Origin: Risungbinella massiliensis
GTDB lineage: Bacteria > Bacillota > Bacilli > Thermoactinomycetales > Thermoactinomycetaceae
Length of the DNA stretch: 64,000 nucleotides
Assembly: GCF_000942395.1 (NCBI RefSeq)
Contig: NZ_LN812103.1
Coordinates: 625,394-689,393, forward strand
Direction: 5' to 3'
Shown: in pieces, positions 34,221 through 44,212 of the stretch
How the letters are laid out: each line of letters begins with the position of its first letter
How positions within the stretch are numbered: the first letter of the stretch is position 1
Made by a program: the position numbers and the translations under genes
Notes under the pieces: model-generated
Databases searched by the model: none
What the model was told of the DNA's origin: nothing
What the model saw: the letters and a program-made list of their open reading frames with translations, nothing else

Positions 34221-36038
34221 ATGGAGAAACTAGAAAGGCAGAAAAATATCCGGAACTTTTCCATTATCGCACATATCGATCATGGCAAATCTACCTTGGC
34301 AGACCGGATTTTGGATGCTACCGGAGCACTTTCTGATCGTGAAAAACAAGATCAATTTTTAGATAAAATGGATCTAGAACGTGAACGTGGAATTACCATT
34401 AAGCTACAATCCGTACGTCTACCTTATAAGGCGAAAGACGGAAAAGAATATATTTTGAACTTAATTGATACACCAGGTCATGTGGACTTTACCTATGAAG
34501 TTTCCCGTAGTTTGCAAGCTTGTGAAGGAGCAATCCTCGTAGTGGATGCAGCTCAAGGGGTCGAGGCACAAACCTTAGCCAATGTTTACTTAGCTCTAGA
34601 AAATGATCTGGAAATCATCCCTGTTATCAATAAAATCGACTTGCCTAGTGCAGAACCAGAACGAGTGAAGCAAGAGGTAGAAGATGTGATCGGAATTGAT
34701 GCGAGTGATGCGGTACTTGCCTCAGCTAAAGCAGGGATTGGAATTGTAGATATTCTAGAACAGATCGTAGAAAAAGTACCCGCTCCCGAAGGCGATCCAG
34801 ATGCACCACTTAGAGCGCTGATCTTTGATTCCTATTATGACGCATATCGTGGAGTAGTTGTCTACCTACGGGTCGTCGATGGCTCGATCAAAAAAGGCAC
34901 TAAGATGAAAATGATGGCAACGGGAAAAGTGTTTGAAGTGACAGAAGTAGGTTCGTATGCACCACATCCTATGGTAATGGATGAGTTGACTGTTGGGGAT
35001 GTAGGATTTGTCGTGGGCAATATCCGAAACGTAAAAGACACTCGTGTAGGGGATACCATCACCGATGCGAATAACCCAGCAGCAGAGGCCCTCCCAGGTT
35101 ATCGCAAGATTAATCCAATGGTATTCTGTGGAATGTATCCAGTGGAATCTTCCGATTATGATGATCTGAGAGAGGCTCTTGAAAAGCTAGAGTTAAATGA
35201 CTCTTCCCTTGCCTATGAGCCAGAGACGTCTAGTGCTCTCGGATTTGGTTTCCGCTGTGGATTCTTGGGACTTCTCCATATGGAGATCATCCAAGAACGA
35301 ATTGAGCGGGAGTTTAATATTCCGCTGATTACCACTGCGCCGAGCGTTGTGTACCATATTTATCAGACGGATGGTAATAAGTTAGAGATTGAAAATCCAA
35401 GTCTGATGCCACCATCACAAAAGATCGAAAAAGTAGAGGAACCATTTGTAAAGGCAAGCATCATGGTACCGAATGATTATGTTGGTACAGTAATGGAGCT
35501 TTGCCAGATGAAACGTGGTCAATATATTGATATGCGGTATATTGACACCAACCGAGTTAGTATTGTCTATGAACTTCCGTTAGCGGAGATTGTCTATGAT
35601 TTCTTCGATCAACTAAAATCGAGTACCAAAGGTTATGCATCCTTTGATTACGAATTGATTGGACATAAAGCATCAGATCTAGTCAAGCTCGATATTCTTC
35701 TCAATGGCGAAGTGGTGGATGCCCTTTCCTTCATTGTTCACCGAGACAAAGCGTATCATCGCGGACGGATTTTGGTAGAGAAACTAAGAAAACTAATCCC
35801 ACGTCAAATGTTTGAAGTACCGATCCAAGCGGCAATCGGACAAAAAGTGATTGCACGGGAAACGATTAGTGCGATTCGGAAAAATGTACTCGCCAAATGT
35901 TATGGTGGAGATATCAGTCGGAAGCGGAAACTCCTTGAGAAACAAAAAGAGGGGAAAAAGCGAATGAAATCTGTTGGAAGTGTGGAAGTGCCACAAGAAG
36001 CCTTTATGGCAGTTCTTCAGATGGACGACGAGAAGTAA
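34221..36038 (+). CDS. lepA: Elongation factor 4 (LepA)
   Basis: Ribosome-associated GTPase that back-translocates or rescues stalled ribosomes. The 605 residues show G1 [11 protein letters not shown]2 ERERGITI, G3 DTPGHVDF and G4 NKIDLP, then EF-G-like domains and the LepA-specific C-terminal domain ([42 protein letters not shown] region). The ATG at 34221 follows AGGAGGG; the frame from 34188 is longer without support. Conserved position before hemW. Confidence 0.97.
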   Translation: MEKLERQKNIRNFSIIAHIDHGKSTLADRILDATGALSDREKQDQFLDKMDLERERGITIKLQSVRLPYKAKDGKEYILNLIDTPGHVDFTYEVSRSLQACEGAILVVDAAQGVEAQTLANVYLALENDLEIIPVINKIDLPSAEPERVKQEVEDVIGIDASDAVLASAKAGIGIVDILEQIVEKVPAPEGDPDAPLRALIFDSYYDAYRGVVVYLRVVDGSIKKGTKMKMMATGKVFEVTEVGSYAPHPMVMDELTVGDVGFVVGNIRNVKDTRVGDTITDANNPAAEALPGYRKINPMVFCGMYPVESSDYDDLREALEKLELNDSSLAYEPETSSALGFGFRCGFLGLLHMEIIQERIEREFNIPLITTAPSVVYHIYQTDGNKLEIENPSLMPPSQKIEKVEEPFVKASIMVPNDYVGTVMELCQMKRGQYIDMRYIDTNRVSIVYELPLAEIVYDFFDQLKSSTKGYASFDYELIGHKASDLVKLDILLNGEVVDALSFIVHRDKAYHRGRILVEKLRKLIPRQMFEVPIQAAIGQKVIARETISAIRKNVLAKCYGGDISRKRKLLEKQKEGKKRMKSVGSVEVPQEAFMAVLQMDDEK

Positions 36039-36051
36039 TAATATGATCGAT

Positions 36052-36089
36052 TAAAAGCCGAAAGTGGGAAGTTCACTATCGGCTTTTTT
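36052..36089 (+). terminator. lepA: lepA terminator
   Basis: AAAAGCCGAAAGTG and CACTATCGGCTTTTTT form a stem and T-tail in the lepA-hemW gap. Confidence 0.82.
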
Positions 36090-36101
36090 GTCAGGAGGAG
36101 A

Positions 36102-37247
36102 ATGGTGAAACCAAAAGCAGTCTATATTCATATTCCATTTTGTAGTCACAAATGCCATTACTGTGATTTTACCGCCTATGTAGTGGAGGGTCAGCCAGTC
36201 GATCAATACTTAATGGCACTCGCTAAAGAGATGGAGATCAGTACGAAAGAAACACCACCAGCAGAGATTGAATCGATTTTTGTAGGAGGTGGGACCCCAA
36301 CGATCCTGACCCCTACTCAAATGGCTACCTTTTTAGAATCGATTCGTCGATATTTCCCAAACTGGAGTCCTAACATGGAGTTTACGATGGAAGCAAATCC
36401 AGGTACGGTAAGTCGTGAGTTGCTCGAAGTGATGAAAAAAGGAGGAGTGAATCGCCTCAGCTTTGGAGCGCAGACTTTTCGGGAAGATCTATTGAAACGG
36501 ATTGGACGAATTCACGATGCATCAGAGATCGAGCAGAGTATCTATCTTGCTAGAGAGGTAGGATTTGAGAACTTATCGCTAGATTTAATGTTTGGTCTTC
36601 CTACTCAGACAGTAGAAGACATTCACCAAGCAATAGAGCGTGCGCTTACTCTTAAACCAGATCATTTCTCTTGCTATAGTCTCAAGGTGGAGGAAGGGAC
36701 TCTTTTCCATCATTTATATGAGCGAGATCAGTTGCCACTTCCTAGTGAAGATGTAGAATTTGCGATGTATCAAGAGATTCGTAAGATTCTCCCAGCATAC
36801 GGGTATCTTCAATATGAAGTAAGTAATTTTGCGAAGCTAGGCAAAGAGAGTGTCCATAACTCCACGTATTGGAAAAACGACCGCTACTATGGTCTAGGAG
36901 CCGGTGCACATGGATATGTTGGAACAAGAAGACATTCTAATTTAAAAGGGATTACTCCTTATATTGAAAGGTTAGACAAAAATGAGTTACCGATTCAAGA
37001 TCAGTACGATGTAGATGTATTCGAAGAACAAGAAAATTTTATGATGTTAGGCTTACGTTTGATGGAGGGGATTTCGCCACAAAAATTTCAAAAACGGTTT
37101 GGCGTATCGGTAACAGATGTATATGCAGAGGAAATGAAGAAGTTGGTGAACTTGGGTCTGCTAAAAGTGACAGAAAATCGTATTTTTTTAACTGAGCAAG
37201 GTTTAATCTATGGAAATGAAGTATTTGCTGAGTTCCTGAGAAGCTGA
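36102..37247 (+). CDS. hemW: HemW haem chaperone / coproporphyrinogen III oxidase-like radical SAM protein
   Basis: Radical SAM protein, 381 residues, with the cluster motif HIPFCSHKCHYCDF (CxxxCxxC, extra C/F as in HemW), GGGTPTIL and a C-terminal HemN-like domain (LMLGLRLMEGI). HemW proteins bind and transfer haem; the true HemN enzyme has an additional Cys arrangement. AGGAGGAG immediately precedes; ATG 36102 or GTG 36105 both fit. Lies between lepA and hrcA as in Bacillus. Confidence 0.92.
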   Translation: MVKPKAVYIHIPFCSHKCHYCDFTAYVVEGQPVDQYLMALAKEMEISTKETPPAEIESIFVGGGTPTILTPTQMATFLESIRRYFPNWSPNMEFTMEANPGTVSRELLEVMKKGGVNRLSFGAQTFREDLLKRIGRIHDASEIEQSIYLAREVGFENLSLDLMFGLPTQTVEDIHQAIERALTLKPDHFSCYSLKVEEGTLFHHLYERDQLPLPSEDVEFAMYQEIRKILPAYGYLQYEVSNFAKLGKESVHNSTYWKNDRYYGLGAGAHGYVGTRRHSNLKGITPYIERLDKNELPIQDQYDVDVFEEQENFMMLGLRLMEGISPQKFQKRFGVSVTDVYAEEMKKLVNLGLLKVTENRIFLTEQGLIYGNEVFAEFLRS

Positions 37248-37251
37248 AGCG

Positions 37252-37281
37252 TTGACATAAATACGTTGATTTTGGTACTTT
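37252..37281 (+). promoter_or_regulatory. SigA-type promoter of the hrcA operon
   Basis: TTGACA at 37252-37257 and TACTTT at 37276-37281 with an 18-bp spacer, just upstream of the CIRCE operator. Confidence 0.6.
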
Positions 37282-37293
37282 AGTGGTAGTATT

Positions 37294-37320
37294 TTAGCAC
37301 TCGGTTTGTCGGAGTGCTAA
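37294..37320 (+). promoter_or_regulatory. CIRCE operator (HrcA-binding site)
   Basis: Perfect consensus TTAGCACTC-N9-GAGTGCTAA. It lies between the promoter and the hrcA ribosome site, so HrcA should autoregulate the whole hrcA-chaperonin-grpE-dnaK-dnaJ operon. Confidence 0.97.
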
Positions 37321-37339
37321 CAAGGAGGGAAGCAGGCAG

Positions 37340-38377
37340 ATGTTAACGGAACGACAAAAACGGATCTTATGGGCAGTGATTGATGACTACATTCTAACAG
37401 CAGAACCCGTGGGTTCCAGGACCGTTTCTCGTAAAGATGGGGTTGGTTTTAGTGCTGCAACAGTTCGAAATGAGATGGCAGACCTAGAAGAAATGGGTTA
37501 CCTAGAACAGCCACATACATCTGCCGGTCGTATCCCATCACAAAAAGGATATCGCTTTTTTGTAGATCATCTGGTTACACCCCAGATATGGAATAAAAAA
37601 GAGCTCACGCGGTTACATGAGTTCTTTTCGTCGACTACTGGGACGGATCATCTAGAAGAGGTGATTCAGCATACTTCTGGGCTTCTTTCTCAAATGACCA
37701 ATTATATGGGAGTTGTTATGGGACCGAAGTTCGAGGAGAGTTCTCTGAAACATCTTCAGATCGTTCCGATCACTGAACGGTTAGCGGTAGCGATTCTTGT
37801 TACCAACAGCGGTCATGTCGAACAACGAAAAATTGTGGTGCCTGACGGTGTAACGGTGCAATCTATGGAGAAACTAGTCAACTTTCTCAACTTCCGTTTA
37901 CAAGGCATTCCACTTAGACAGCTGAGTAAACGAGTTGCAATGGATTACCAAGAGGAATTAAAGTATCATTTGGATCAATTGGAACCTATTCTCTTGATGA
38001 TGCAACAAATATTTCAACACTCACAAGAAGAACGGCTTTTTATGAGTGGAGCTACTCGAATGCTTGATCAGCCGGAATTTCAAGATGTAGATAAATTAAA
38101 GACCATTTTGGATTTAATAGAAGAGAATAATACAATGATTCATTTGATGGAACCAACCATTGAAGGGGTTCAGGTTCGAATAGGGTCCGAACTCTCTTTG
38201 CAAGAGATGGATCATATGAGTTTCATCAGTGCCTCTTATTACTATCAAGGAGAGGCTGTTGGAACAATTGGTGTACTAGGTCCCACACGCATGAATTATG
38301 CGCGGGTCATTGGTCTCATTGATTTAATGTCAAAAGACTTTTCGAATCGATTGAATGTGCTAGTGGATGGCAAGTAA
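37340..38377 (+). CDS. hrcA: Heat-inducible transcription repressor HrcA
   Basis: Repressor that binds CIRCE and needs chaperonin activity to fold. The 345 residues start with the winged helix-turn-helix (TERQKRILWAVIDDYI, EPVGSRTVS, SAATVRNEMADLEEMGYLEQPHTSAGRIPS) and continue into the GAF-like dimerisation domain (IGSELSLQEM, GTIGVLGPTRMNYARVIGLID). ATG at 37340 after AAGGAGG. First gene of the heat-shock operon. The next gene is unusual: an archaeal-like chaperonin instead of grpE. Confidence 0.97.
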   Translation: MLTERQKRILWAVIDDYILTAEPVGSRTVSRKDGVGFSAATVRNEMADLEEMGYLEQPHTSAGRIPSQKGYRFFVDHLVTPQIWNKKELTRLHEFFSSTTGTDHLEEVIQHTSGLLSQMTNYMGVVMGPKFEESSLKHLQIVPITERLAVAILVTNSGHVEQRKIVVPDGVTVQSMEKLVNFLNFRLQGIPLRQLSKRVAMDYQEELKYHLDQLEPILLMMQQIFQHSQEERLFMSGATRMLDQPEFQDVDKLKTILDLIEENNTMIHLMEPTIEGVQVRIGSELSLQEMDHMSFISASYYYQGEAVGTIGVLGPTRMNYARVIGLIDLMSKDFSNRLNVLVDGK

Positions 38378-38430
38378 GAGGAGGGGACAAGAGTTCCCCT
38401 CTAATGTATAGGTAGAAAGGGAGGAAGCCA

Positions 38431-39969
38431 GTGCCTGAGCGCGAGTATTTTCAGACAGAAAAAGGAGAGGCACGTTTAGCAGCTTTGGAGAGTAATGCCA
38501 AAGCGGTGCGGGAAGTGGCTTCTGCTGTTGAATCTACATTGGGACCAAAAGGGCTAGATACGATGCTAGTTAGCCCCAGTGGAGAAGTAATCGTTACCAA
38601 TGATGGTGTGACGATTGTCGATCGTATGGAGGTCAGCCATCCTGCATCTCGAATGATCGTACATGTTGCCAAAGCCCAACAAGAAGATATGGGAGACGGT
38701 ACTACCACCGCTACTTTACTCGCCTCAGCGCTAGTAGAAGAAGGGGTAAAGCAAGTAAAGAACGGTGTTCCCGTAGCAAAAGTAATCGCTGGCATAGGGC
38801 GTGGTATCCAATTTGCACTCAACCGCTTGTCAGACAAAGCTAGACCAATCTATGAACTAAATGATGAGTGGTTACAGCGAATTGCTTTTACTGCTTCCCG
38901 TGAGAATGAAGACATTACTTTAGCAGTGATTGAAGCGGCTCAAATGGTCGGCAGAGATAAGCTGCTGGAGAAAAATTTCAAGCTATCTGATTCGGTGGTA
39001 GCACATCCGAGAGCAGATAGTGGAGTCTTCATGGGTGTGATGATTAATGGAAGCAAAACAAGTCATCAGATGCCTTCCACGAAAGAAAATTCCAAAGTCC
39101 TTGTTTTAACGGATGGATTAGAGGCGGAGAATGTAACAGATTTTGCGCTTCAGACGGAATTTGGCTACAATAAACAAGAGCGTTTTCGTGAGCAGTTTTT
39201 GCATGCGATTGAAAATCTCGTTCATCTAAATGTCGGCCTGATTCTTACATATAAAGGCATTGATCCGCTAGCAGAAGATATCCTTTCTGATTCAGGAATT
39301 ATGGTAGTCTCCAATGTTTCTGAATCAGAATTGCTTAAAGTAGCAGAACACACCAACGCTCGTCCAATTAAACGGAATAGTCTCTATAAAACAAGAGAAG
39401 AGATTGCTTCATATCTTGGATATGCAGCACTCATAGAAGATGATGACATGCTGGAGAGTGTTCGAATTACTGGAGGTACTGGAAAACCTGTTGCAACAAT
39501 ATTGGTAAGCGCATCTACGGAAGAAGTGGTAGAAGAACGTGAACGTATTACCAAAGATGCTGCAGCTGCCGTTCAAGCAGCAGTCAAAGCAGGGTATGTA
39601 CCTGGTGGAGGAGCAATGGAACTAGCTCTTGCAAGAGAGGTAGAAAACTTCCGAGACAATATCCAAGGTATGGAGCGATTTGGAATCTCGGCTGTAGCAG
39701 AAGCTCTCCAGCGCCCCATGACACAAGTGGTAGCAAATGCAGGATTTAATCCACTAGAGAAGATTGAGATGGTAAAAGCCTATCAACTCAAGCGGAACTC
39801 GGACTCTTTTGGGATTGACTGTGATCGTGGTACAGTAGCGGACATGGTAGAAATGGGAGTAGTGGACCCATTATTGGTTAAATTCCATGCTTTGCGTGCT
39901 GCTGGAGAAGTAAGTACTGCTATTTTACGGATCCACACGATTGTCAAGATGAAAGATTCCGAAACCTGA
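38431..39969 (+). CDS. Archaeal-like (group III) chaperonin in the dnaK operon
   Basis: A 512-residue chaperonin whose sequence is of the thermosome/TCP-1 type rather than GroEL type. It has TLGPKGLDTMLV (residues 36-47), VIVTNDGVTIVDRME, the ATPase block MGDGTTTATLLASALVEEG (from residue 87; catalytic Asp in GDGTTT) and a C-terminal PGGGAMELALA. Such group III chaperonins are known in some Firmicutes, encoded between hrcA and grpE, and are thought to fold proteins without a GroES lid. The GTG start follows GGGAGGAA. It lies 54 nt after hrcA and 17 nt before grpE, so it is under HrcA/CIRCE control. An ordinary groESL is presumably elsewhere. Confidence 0.9.
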   Translation: MPEREYFQTEKGEARLAALESNAKAVREVASAVESTLGPKGLDTMLVSPSGEVIVTNDGVTIVDRMEVSHPASRMIVHVAKAQQEDMGDGTTTATLLASALVEEGVKQVKNGVPVAKVIAGIGRGIQFALNRLSDKARPIYELNDEWLQRIAFTASRENEDITLAVIEAAQMVGRDKLLEKNFKLSDSVVAHPRADSGVFMGVMINGSKTSHQMPSTKENSKVLVLTDGLEAENVTDFALQTEFGYNKQERFREQFLHAIENLVHLNVGLILTYKGIDPLAEDILSDSGIMVVSNVSESELLKVAEHTNARPIKRNSLYKTREEIASYLGYAALIEDDDMLESVRITGGTGKPVATILVSASTEEVVEERERITKDAAAAVQAAVKAGYVPGGGAMELALAREVENFRDNIQGMERFGISAVAEALQRPMTQVVANAGFNPLEKIEMVKAYQLKRNSDSFGIDCDRGTVADMVEMGVVDPLLVKFHALRAAGEVSTAILRIHTIVKMKDSET

Positions 39970-39985
39970 TTAAGGAGGCGATAAA

Positions 39986-40642
39986 GTGAGTGACCAAAAT
40001 ATGCAGAAGAAACAAGAGTTGGATATAAAGGAATCATTGGATCAAGACGCCTCTGTACATAATGAGGACCAAGTGAGTTCCGAAAGTAGCTTTTCTTCCG
40101 AAGAAGTCTCTGTTGACGAATCTGCTCTCAACCAATTGATTCAACAATTAGAAGAAAACAAGAAGCAGGTAGAAGCCAACGAGAGACAGATGGAAGAGAT
40201 GGAAAAGCAAGTTAATGAGATGTATGAACAGTTTATGCGTGCTAGAGCAGATTTAGAGAATTATCGGCGCCGTGCGAGAAAAGAGAAAGAAGATGCGATT
40301 AAATTTGCGAAAGTGCCAATACTGGAAGCACTTCTTCCTGTTCTCGATAATTTTGAGCGTGCGCTGGATGCTTCGGATCAGACTCAAGAAAGTAGTTCTG
40401 ATGCCAAAGCAATTCAACAAGGGATTGAGATGGTGTATCGTCAATTGATCCAAGTCATGCATGATCAGGGATTGGAAATGATTGATGCAGTTGGCAAACC
40501 ATTTAATCCGCATGAACATAACGCAGTAATGCAAGTTACGATTGATGATGTGGAATCTGGAATTGTAGTGGAAGAGTTACAAGCTGGATACCGTTATCAG
40601 GATCGAGTGATTCGACCTACGATGGTGAAGGTTAATAGTTAA
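39986..40642 (+). CDS. grpE: GrpE nucleotide exchange factor
   Basis: Co-chaperone that releases ADP from DnaK. The 218 residues have an acidic, low-complexity N-terminus, a long coiled coil (about 45-100), the conserved RARADLENYRRRARKEKEDAIKFA helix and the beta-domain near the C-terminus (NPHEHNAVMQV...GYRYQDRVIRPTMVKV). Start GTG with AGGAGGCG upstream. Operon member between the chaperonin and dnaK. Confidence 0.96.
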   Translation: MSDQNMQKKQELDIKESLDQDASVHNEDQVSSESSFSSEEVSVDESALNQLIQQLEENKKQVEANERQMEEMEKQVNEMYEQFMRARADLENYRRRARKEKEDAIKFAKVPILEALLPVLDNFERALDASDQTQESSSDAKAIQQGIEMVYRQLIQVMHDQGLEMIDAVGKPFNPHEHNAVMQVTIDDVESGIVVEELQAGYRYQDRVIRPTMVKVNS

Positions 40643-40683
40643 TAGATTAAGATGATGATTTTAAATAGGAGGATTCGTTCACG

Positions 40684-42525
40684 ATGAGTAAGATTATCGG
40701 TATTGACTTAGGTACTACTAACTCTTGTGTAGCATTTATGGAAGGTGGAGAAGCTGTTGTTATTCCTAACGCAGAAGGTGGTCGTACAACTCCTTCCGTA
40801 GTAGGCTTTTCCAAATCACAAGAACGTCTAGTTGGGGAATCGGCTAAGCGTCAAGCGATTACGAACCCTGAAAAAACGATTAGTTCAGTAAAACGCCATA
40901 TTGGTACAGGGCACAAAGAAGTAATTGATGGGAAATCGTATACTCCACAAGAGATTTCCGCAATGATTCTTCAAAAATTAAAACAAGATGCAGAAGCTTA
41001 TCTTGGTGAGCCTGTGACCAAAGCAGTTATTACGGTGCCAGCTTACTTTAATGATGGACAACGTCAAGCAACCAAAGATGCAGGGCGGATTGCAGGTCTC
41101 GAAGTTTTACGTATTATTAACGAGCCAACCGCAGCAGCACTTGCTTATGGACTCGATAAGAATCAAGAGCAAAAAATCTTGGTATTCGACTTGGGTGGAG
41201 GAACTTTTGACGTTTCTATCTTAGAAATGGAAGAAGGGTTTTTCCAAGTTATTTCTACTAGTGGTGACAATAAGCTAGGTGGAGATGACTTCGACCAAGT
41301 TATCATCGATTATTTGGTAAGTGAGTTCCGTAGAGAAAATGGAATTGATCTTCGTAATGATAGTATTGCAATGCAACGTCTGAAAGACGAAGCAGAAAAA
41401 GCCAAGAAAAATCTTTCTGGCGTATTGAGTACTACCATTTCTGCTCCATTTATTACAGCGGATCCTGAAACAGGACCAAAACACTTAGAAATCACATTAA
41501 CTCGTGCGAAATTTGAAGAACTTAGTGCTAGTCTAGTAGAACGCACCATGATTCCAACACGCCGGGCAATGGATGATGCTGGTCTATCTGCTTCCGATAT
41601 TGATAAAATTGTACTTGTAGGTGGATCAACTCGTATTCCAGCAGTACAAGAAGCAATTCGTAAATTGACTGGAAAAGAGCCTAGCAAAGGCGTGAACCCA
41701 GATGAAGTAGTAGCAATGGGAGCCGCCATTCAAGGTGGAATTATCGCTGGTGATGTAAAAGATGTAGTCTTGGTAGACGTAACTCCTCTTTCCCTCGGGA
41801 TTGAGACAATGGGTGGCGTATTTAACAAGATCATCGACCGCAATACAGCGATTCCAACAGAGAAATCTCAAATTTATTCCACTGCTTCTGACAACCAGAC
41901 GGTAGTAGATATCCATGTGTTGCAAGGGGAGCGCCAAATGGCGGCGGACAACAAGACCTTGGGTCGTTTCCAACTCCATGACATTCCACCAGCGCCACGT
42001 GGAATCCCACAAATCGAAGTAACATTTAAAATCGACGTGAACGGGATTGTAAATGTTTCAGCGAAAGACAAAGCAACAGGTAAAACGCAAAATATTACGA
42101 TCCAATCTTCTAGCGGCCTATCAGATGAAGAGATTCAACAAATGGTTCGTGATGCAGAGGAACATGCAGAAGAAGACAAACGTCGTCGTGATGAAGCAGA
42201 ACTTAAAAATCGTGCAGAGCAATTGATCTTCACTGCTGATAAAGCAATGAAAGAATTGGCTGAGAAAGCAGATCCTGCTGAGTTAGAGCGTGCCAATGTC
42301 GCTAAAGAAGAGCTACAAAAAGCTCTAGACGGTGGAAATCAAGAAGAAATCCGTCAAAAACTAGAGGACCTAGAACAAAAAGTCCAACAACTTTCCGTGA
42401 AGTTGTATGAAGAAATGCAACAAAAAGCTGCTGATGCAAAAGCAGATGCAGAAGCAGAAAAATCAGGAAAGAACAGAGAAAATGTTGTGGATGCAGAATT
42501 TGTAGATATCGAAGAAGAGAAATAA
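40684..42525 (+). CDS. dnaK: Chaperone DnaK (Hsp70)
   Basis: 613-residue Hsp70 starting [16 protein letters not shown]. The nucleotide-binding domain shows [35 protein letters not shown] and [11 protein letters not shown]; the substrate domain follows the linker [14 protein letters not shown]; the lid ends in the acidic [10 protein letters not shown]-type tail. ATG after AGGAGG. It is 41 nt after grpE; a strong hairpin separates it from dnaJ. Confidence 0.98.
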   Translation: MSKIIGIDLGTTNSCVAFMEGGEAVVIPNAEGGRTTPSVVGFSKSQERLVGESAKRQAITNPEKTISSVKRHIGTGHKEVIDGKSYTPQEISAMILQKLKQDAEAYLGEPVTKAVITVPAYFNDGQRQATKDAGRIAGLEVLRIINEPTAAALAYGLDKNQEQKILVFDLGGGTFDVSILEMEEGFFQVISTSGDNKLGGDDFDQVIIDYLVSEFRRENGIDLRNDSIAMQRLKDEAEKAKKNLSGVLSTTISAPFITADPETGPKHLEITLTRAKFEELSASLVERTMIPTRRAMDDAGLSASDIDKIVLVGGSTRIPAVQEAIRKLTGKEPSKGVNPDEVVAMGAAIQGGIIAGDVKDVVLVDVTPLSLGIETMGGVFNKIIDRNTAIPTEKSQIYSTASDNQTVVDIHVLQGERQMAADNKTLGRFQLHDIPPAPRGIPQIEVTFKIDVNGIVNVSAKDKATGKTQNITIQSSSGLSDEEIQQMVRDAEEHAEEDKRRRDEAELKNRAEQLIFTADKAMKELAEKADPAELERANVAKEELQKALDGGNQEEIRQKLEDLEQKVQQLSVKLYEEMQQKAADAKADAEAEKSGKNRENVVDAEFVDIEEEK

Positions 42526-42552
42526 AACGATATACTGATAATGAGAAATAAG

Positions 42553-42606
42553 GGGAGTAACACTCCTCGGCAAAAAGTCATAGTCGAGGTTTTCCTTGAC
42601 TATGAC
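42553..42606 (+). promoter_or_regulatory. dnaK-dnaJ intergenic hairpins
   Basis: GTCATAGTC (42577-42585) pairs perfectly with GACTATGAC (42598-42606), preceded by a small GGAGT/ACTCC hairpin at 42555-42567. A modest T-rich stretch (ATCTTTTGCTTT) follows. It could attenuate dnaJ transcription or stabilise the processed dnaK message. Confidence 0.5.
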
Positions 42607-42650
42607 ATCTTTTGCTTTATTTATGCATGGAAGGAAGAGGAGGTGATCGG

Positions 42651-43769
42651 GTGAGTAAAAGAGATTACTATGAAGTCCTAGGGATCAACCGAGACGCTGG
42701 CGCAGACGATATTCGAAAGGCTTACCGTAAACTAGCTCGAAAATATCATCCTGATGTAAACAAAGAATCTGATGCAGAACAAAAGTTTAAAGAAGTCAAA
42801 GAGGCATATGAGGTTCTAGGGGACGAACAACAAAGAGCTCGCTACGATCAGTTTGGTCACACAGAAGGACCTTCTGGATTTGGTGGTGGCGGTGCAGGTT
42901 TTGATCCGTCTGATTTTGGATTTGATATTTTTGATATGTTCTTTGGCGGATCAAGACGTGCTAATCCAAATGCTCCAAGACAAGGTTCTGATCTTGAAAC
43001 AAGAATGCATGTGGAATTCCGTGATGCAGTATTAGGGAAACAAAAAGAAATTATCTTAGTAAAACCTCAAAGTTGTGATGATTGTGAAGGAACAGGTGCA
43101 AAATCTGGAAGTGAGCCAGAGACTTGTTCGATCTGTCAGGGGAAAGGACAAGTGGAAACAGTTCAAACTACTCCATTTGGTCGAATCGTCAACCGTCATG
43201 AGTGTCGAAACTGCCGTGGATCTGGAAAAGTAGTTCGCGATAAGTGTTCTACTTGCGGTGGTTCTGGGCAAGTGAAGCGCAAGGTTCGAATTCCGGTTAA
43301 CATTCCACCTGGTATCTCCGATGGGGATCAAATTCGTATTCCAGGCGAAGGAAATCCTGGGGTGAATGGAGGACCTCCTGGAGATCTCTATGTTACTGTC
43401 TATGTGAAAAAGCATGAATCATTTGAGCGTGATGGTTATGATTTAGTTTGTGAAGTAAAACTTAGCATGGTACAGGCTGCTCTAGGTGATGAGATTGTGG
43501 TTCCAACCATTGACGGTCGTGCTAAGTTAAAAGTTCCTGCTGGTACTCAGACTGGTACAGAGTTCCGTATGCGTGGCAAAGGAATAGCGAGAACCAAGGG
43601 ATACGAAGGAGATTTACGGATTCGCGTGATCGTAGAAACTCCTACGAACCTTACGGAAGAGCAAAAAGATTTGCTACGGGAGTTCCATCGTTCAAACGGA
43701 GAATATGATATTCACGAACAGAATGATAATTTTTTTAATAAAGTAAAAAAAGCGATTAAAGGCGAATAA
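42651..43769 (+). CDS. dnaJ: Chaperone DnaJ (Hsp40)
   Basis: Type I Hsp40, 372 residues. The J domain is at 1-70 with the HPD triad (KYHPDVN), followed by a Gly/Phe-rich stretch ([16 protein letters not shown]). Four zinc-finger CxxCxGxG repeats follow ([32 protein letters not shown]), then the substrate-binding C-terminal domain. Start GTG 42651 with GAGGAGGTGAT upstream; the frame from 42612 is rejected because typical DnaJ begins at [10 protein letters not shown]. Last gene of the heat-shock operon. Confidence 0.97.
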   Translation: MSKRDYYEVLGINRDAGADDIRKAYRKLARKYHPDVNKESDAEQKFKEVKEAYEVLGDEQQRARYDQFGHTEGPSGFGGGGAGFDPSDFGFDIFDMFFGGSRRANPNAPRQGSDLETRMHVEFRDAVLGKQKEIILVKPQSCDDCEGTGAKSGSEPETCSICQGKGQVETVQTTPFGRIVNRHECRNCRGSGKVVRDKCSTCGGSGQVKRKVRIPVNIPPGISDGDQIRIPGEGNPGVNGGPPGDLYVTVYVKKHESFERDGYDLVCEVKLSMVQAALGDEIVVPTIDGRAKLKVPAGTQTGTEFRMRGKGIARTKGYEGDLRIRVIVETPTNLTEEQKDLLREFHRSNGEYDIHEQNDNFFNKVKKAIKGE

Positions 43770-43780
43770 TAGCAATAGAA

Positions 43781-43838
43781 GTGACCGCCCATTAGGGAAC
43801 GGGGAAACCGGAACCGACAAAAGGGCGGTTCCTTTTTG
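43781..43838 (+). terminator. Heat-shock operon terminator
   Basis: ACCGCCC at the left pairs with GGGCGGT at the right around a 40-nt loop region with its own GGGGAAACC hairpin, then TTTTT. The rest of the 443-bp gap to prmA holds one more hairpin, GATATAGCTTCGT/ACGAACTATATC (43872-43915), and no gene. Confidence 0.7.
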
Positions 43839-44212
43839 TATAGAGGAAAGACTAGGAAAATGGTGAGTTTGGATATAGCTTCGTTTGTAGCATAATGAGA
43901 GAGACGAACTATATCGAGGTTACGTTTGGTTAAAATGGTGTTTGCATTTCATTGATAGCTTATTACGCTATAGAGGCAATTAGCTTCTAAAACATCTCTG
44001 TTTTTTGGAGGCAGGTAGTTCATTCTCCTTTCAATGAGTCGTGTAAAGAAAGTATTTGAAGGCAATCAGCTTGGTTACGGAATTAAGGCTTGCTGAACAA
44101 AAAGATCTTTCCTAAATGTTGGAAGTGTTAGTTAAAGTGAGTCATCATGTTAGGAAATTGGATTACTAGAGAATCCTCCTTACTGTTACGATTAGAAACG
44201 AGGAAGAATCAT

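Noticed and set aside
38451-38837. Antisense open frame of 128 codons within the chaperonin gene
   Set aside because: Mirrors the codon pattern of the real gene on the other strand, with no ribosome site or family resemblance.
41310-42012. Antisense open frames within dnaK
   Set aside because: Shadows of a highly conserved coding sequence.
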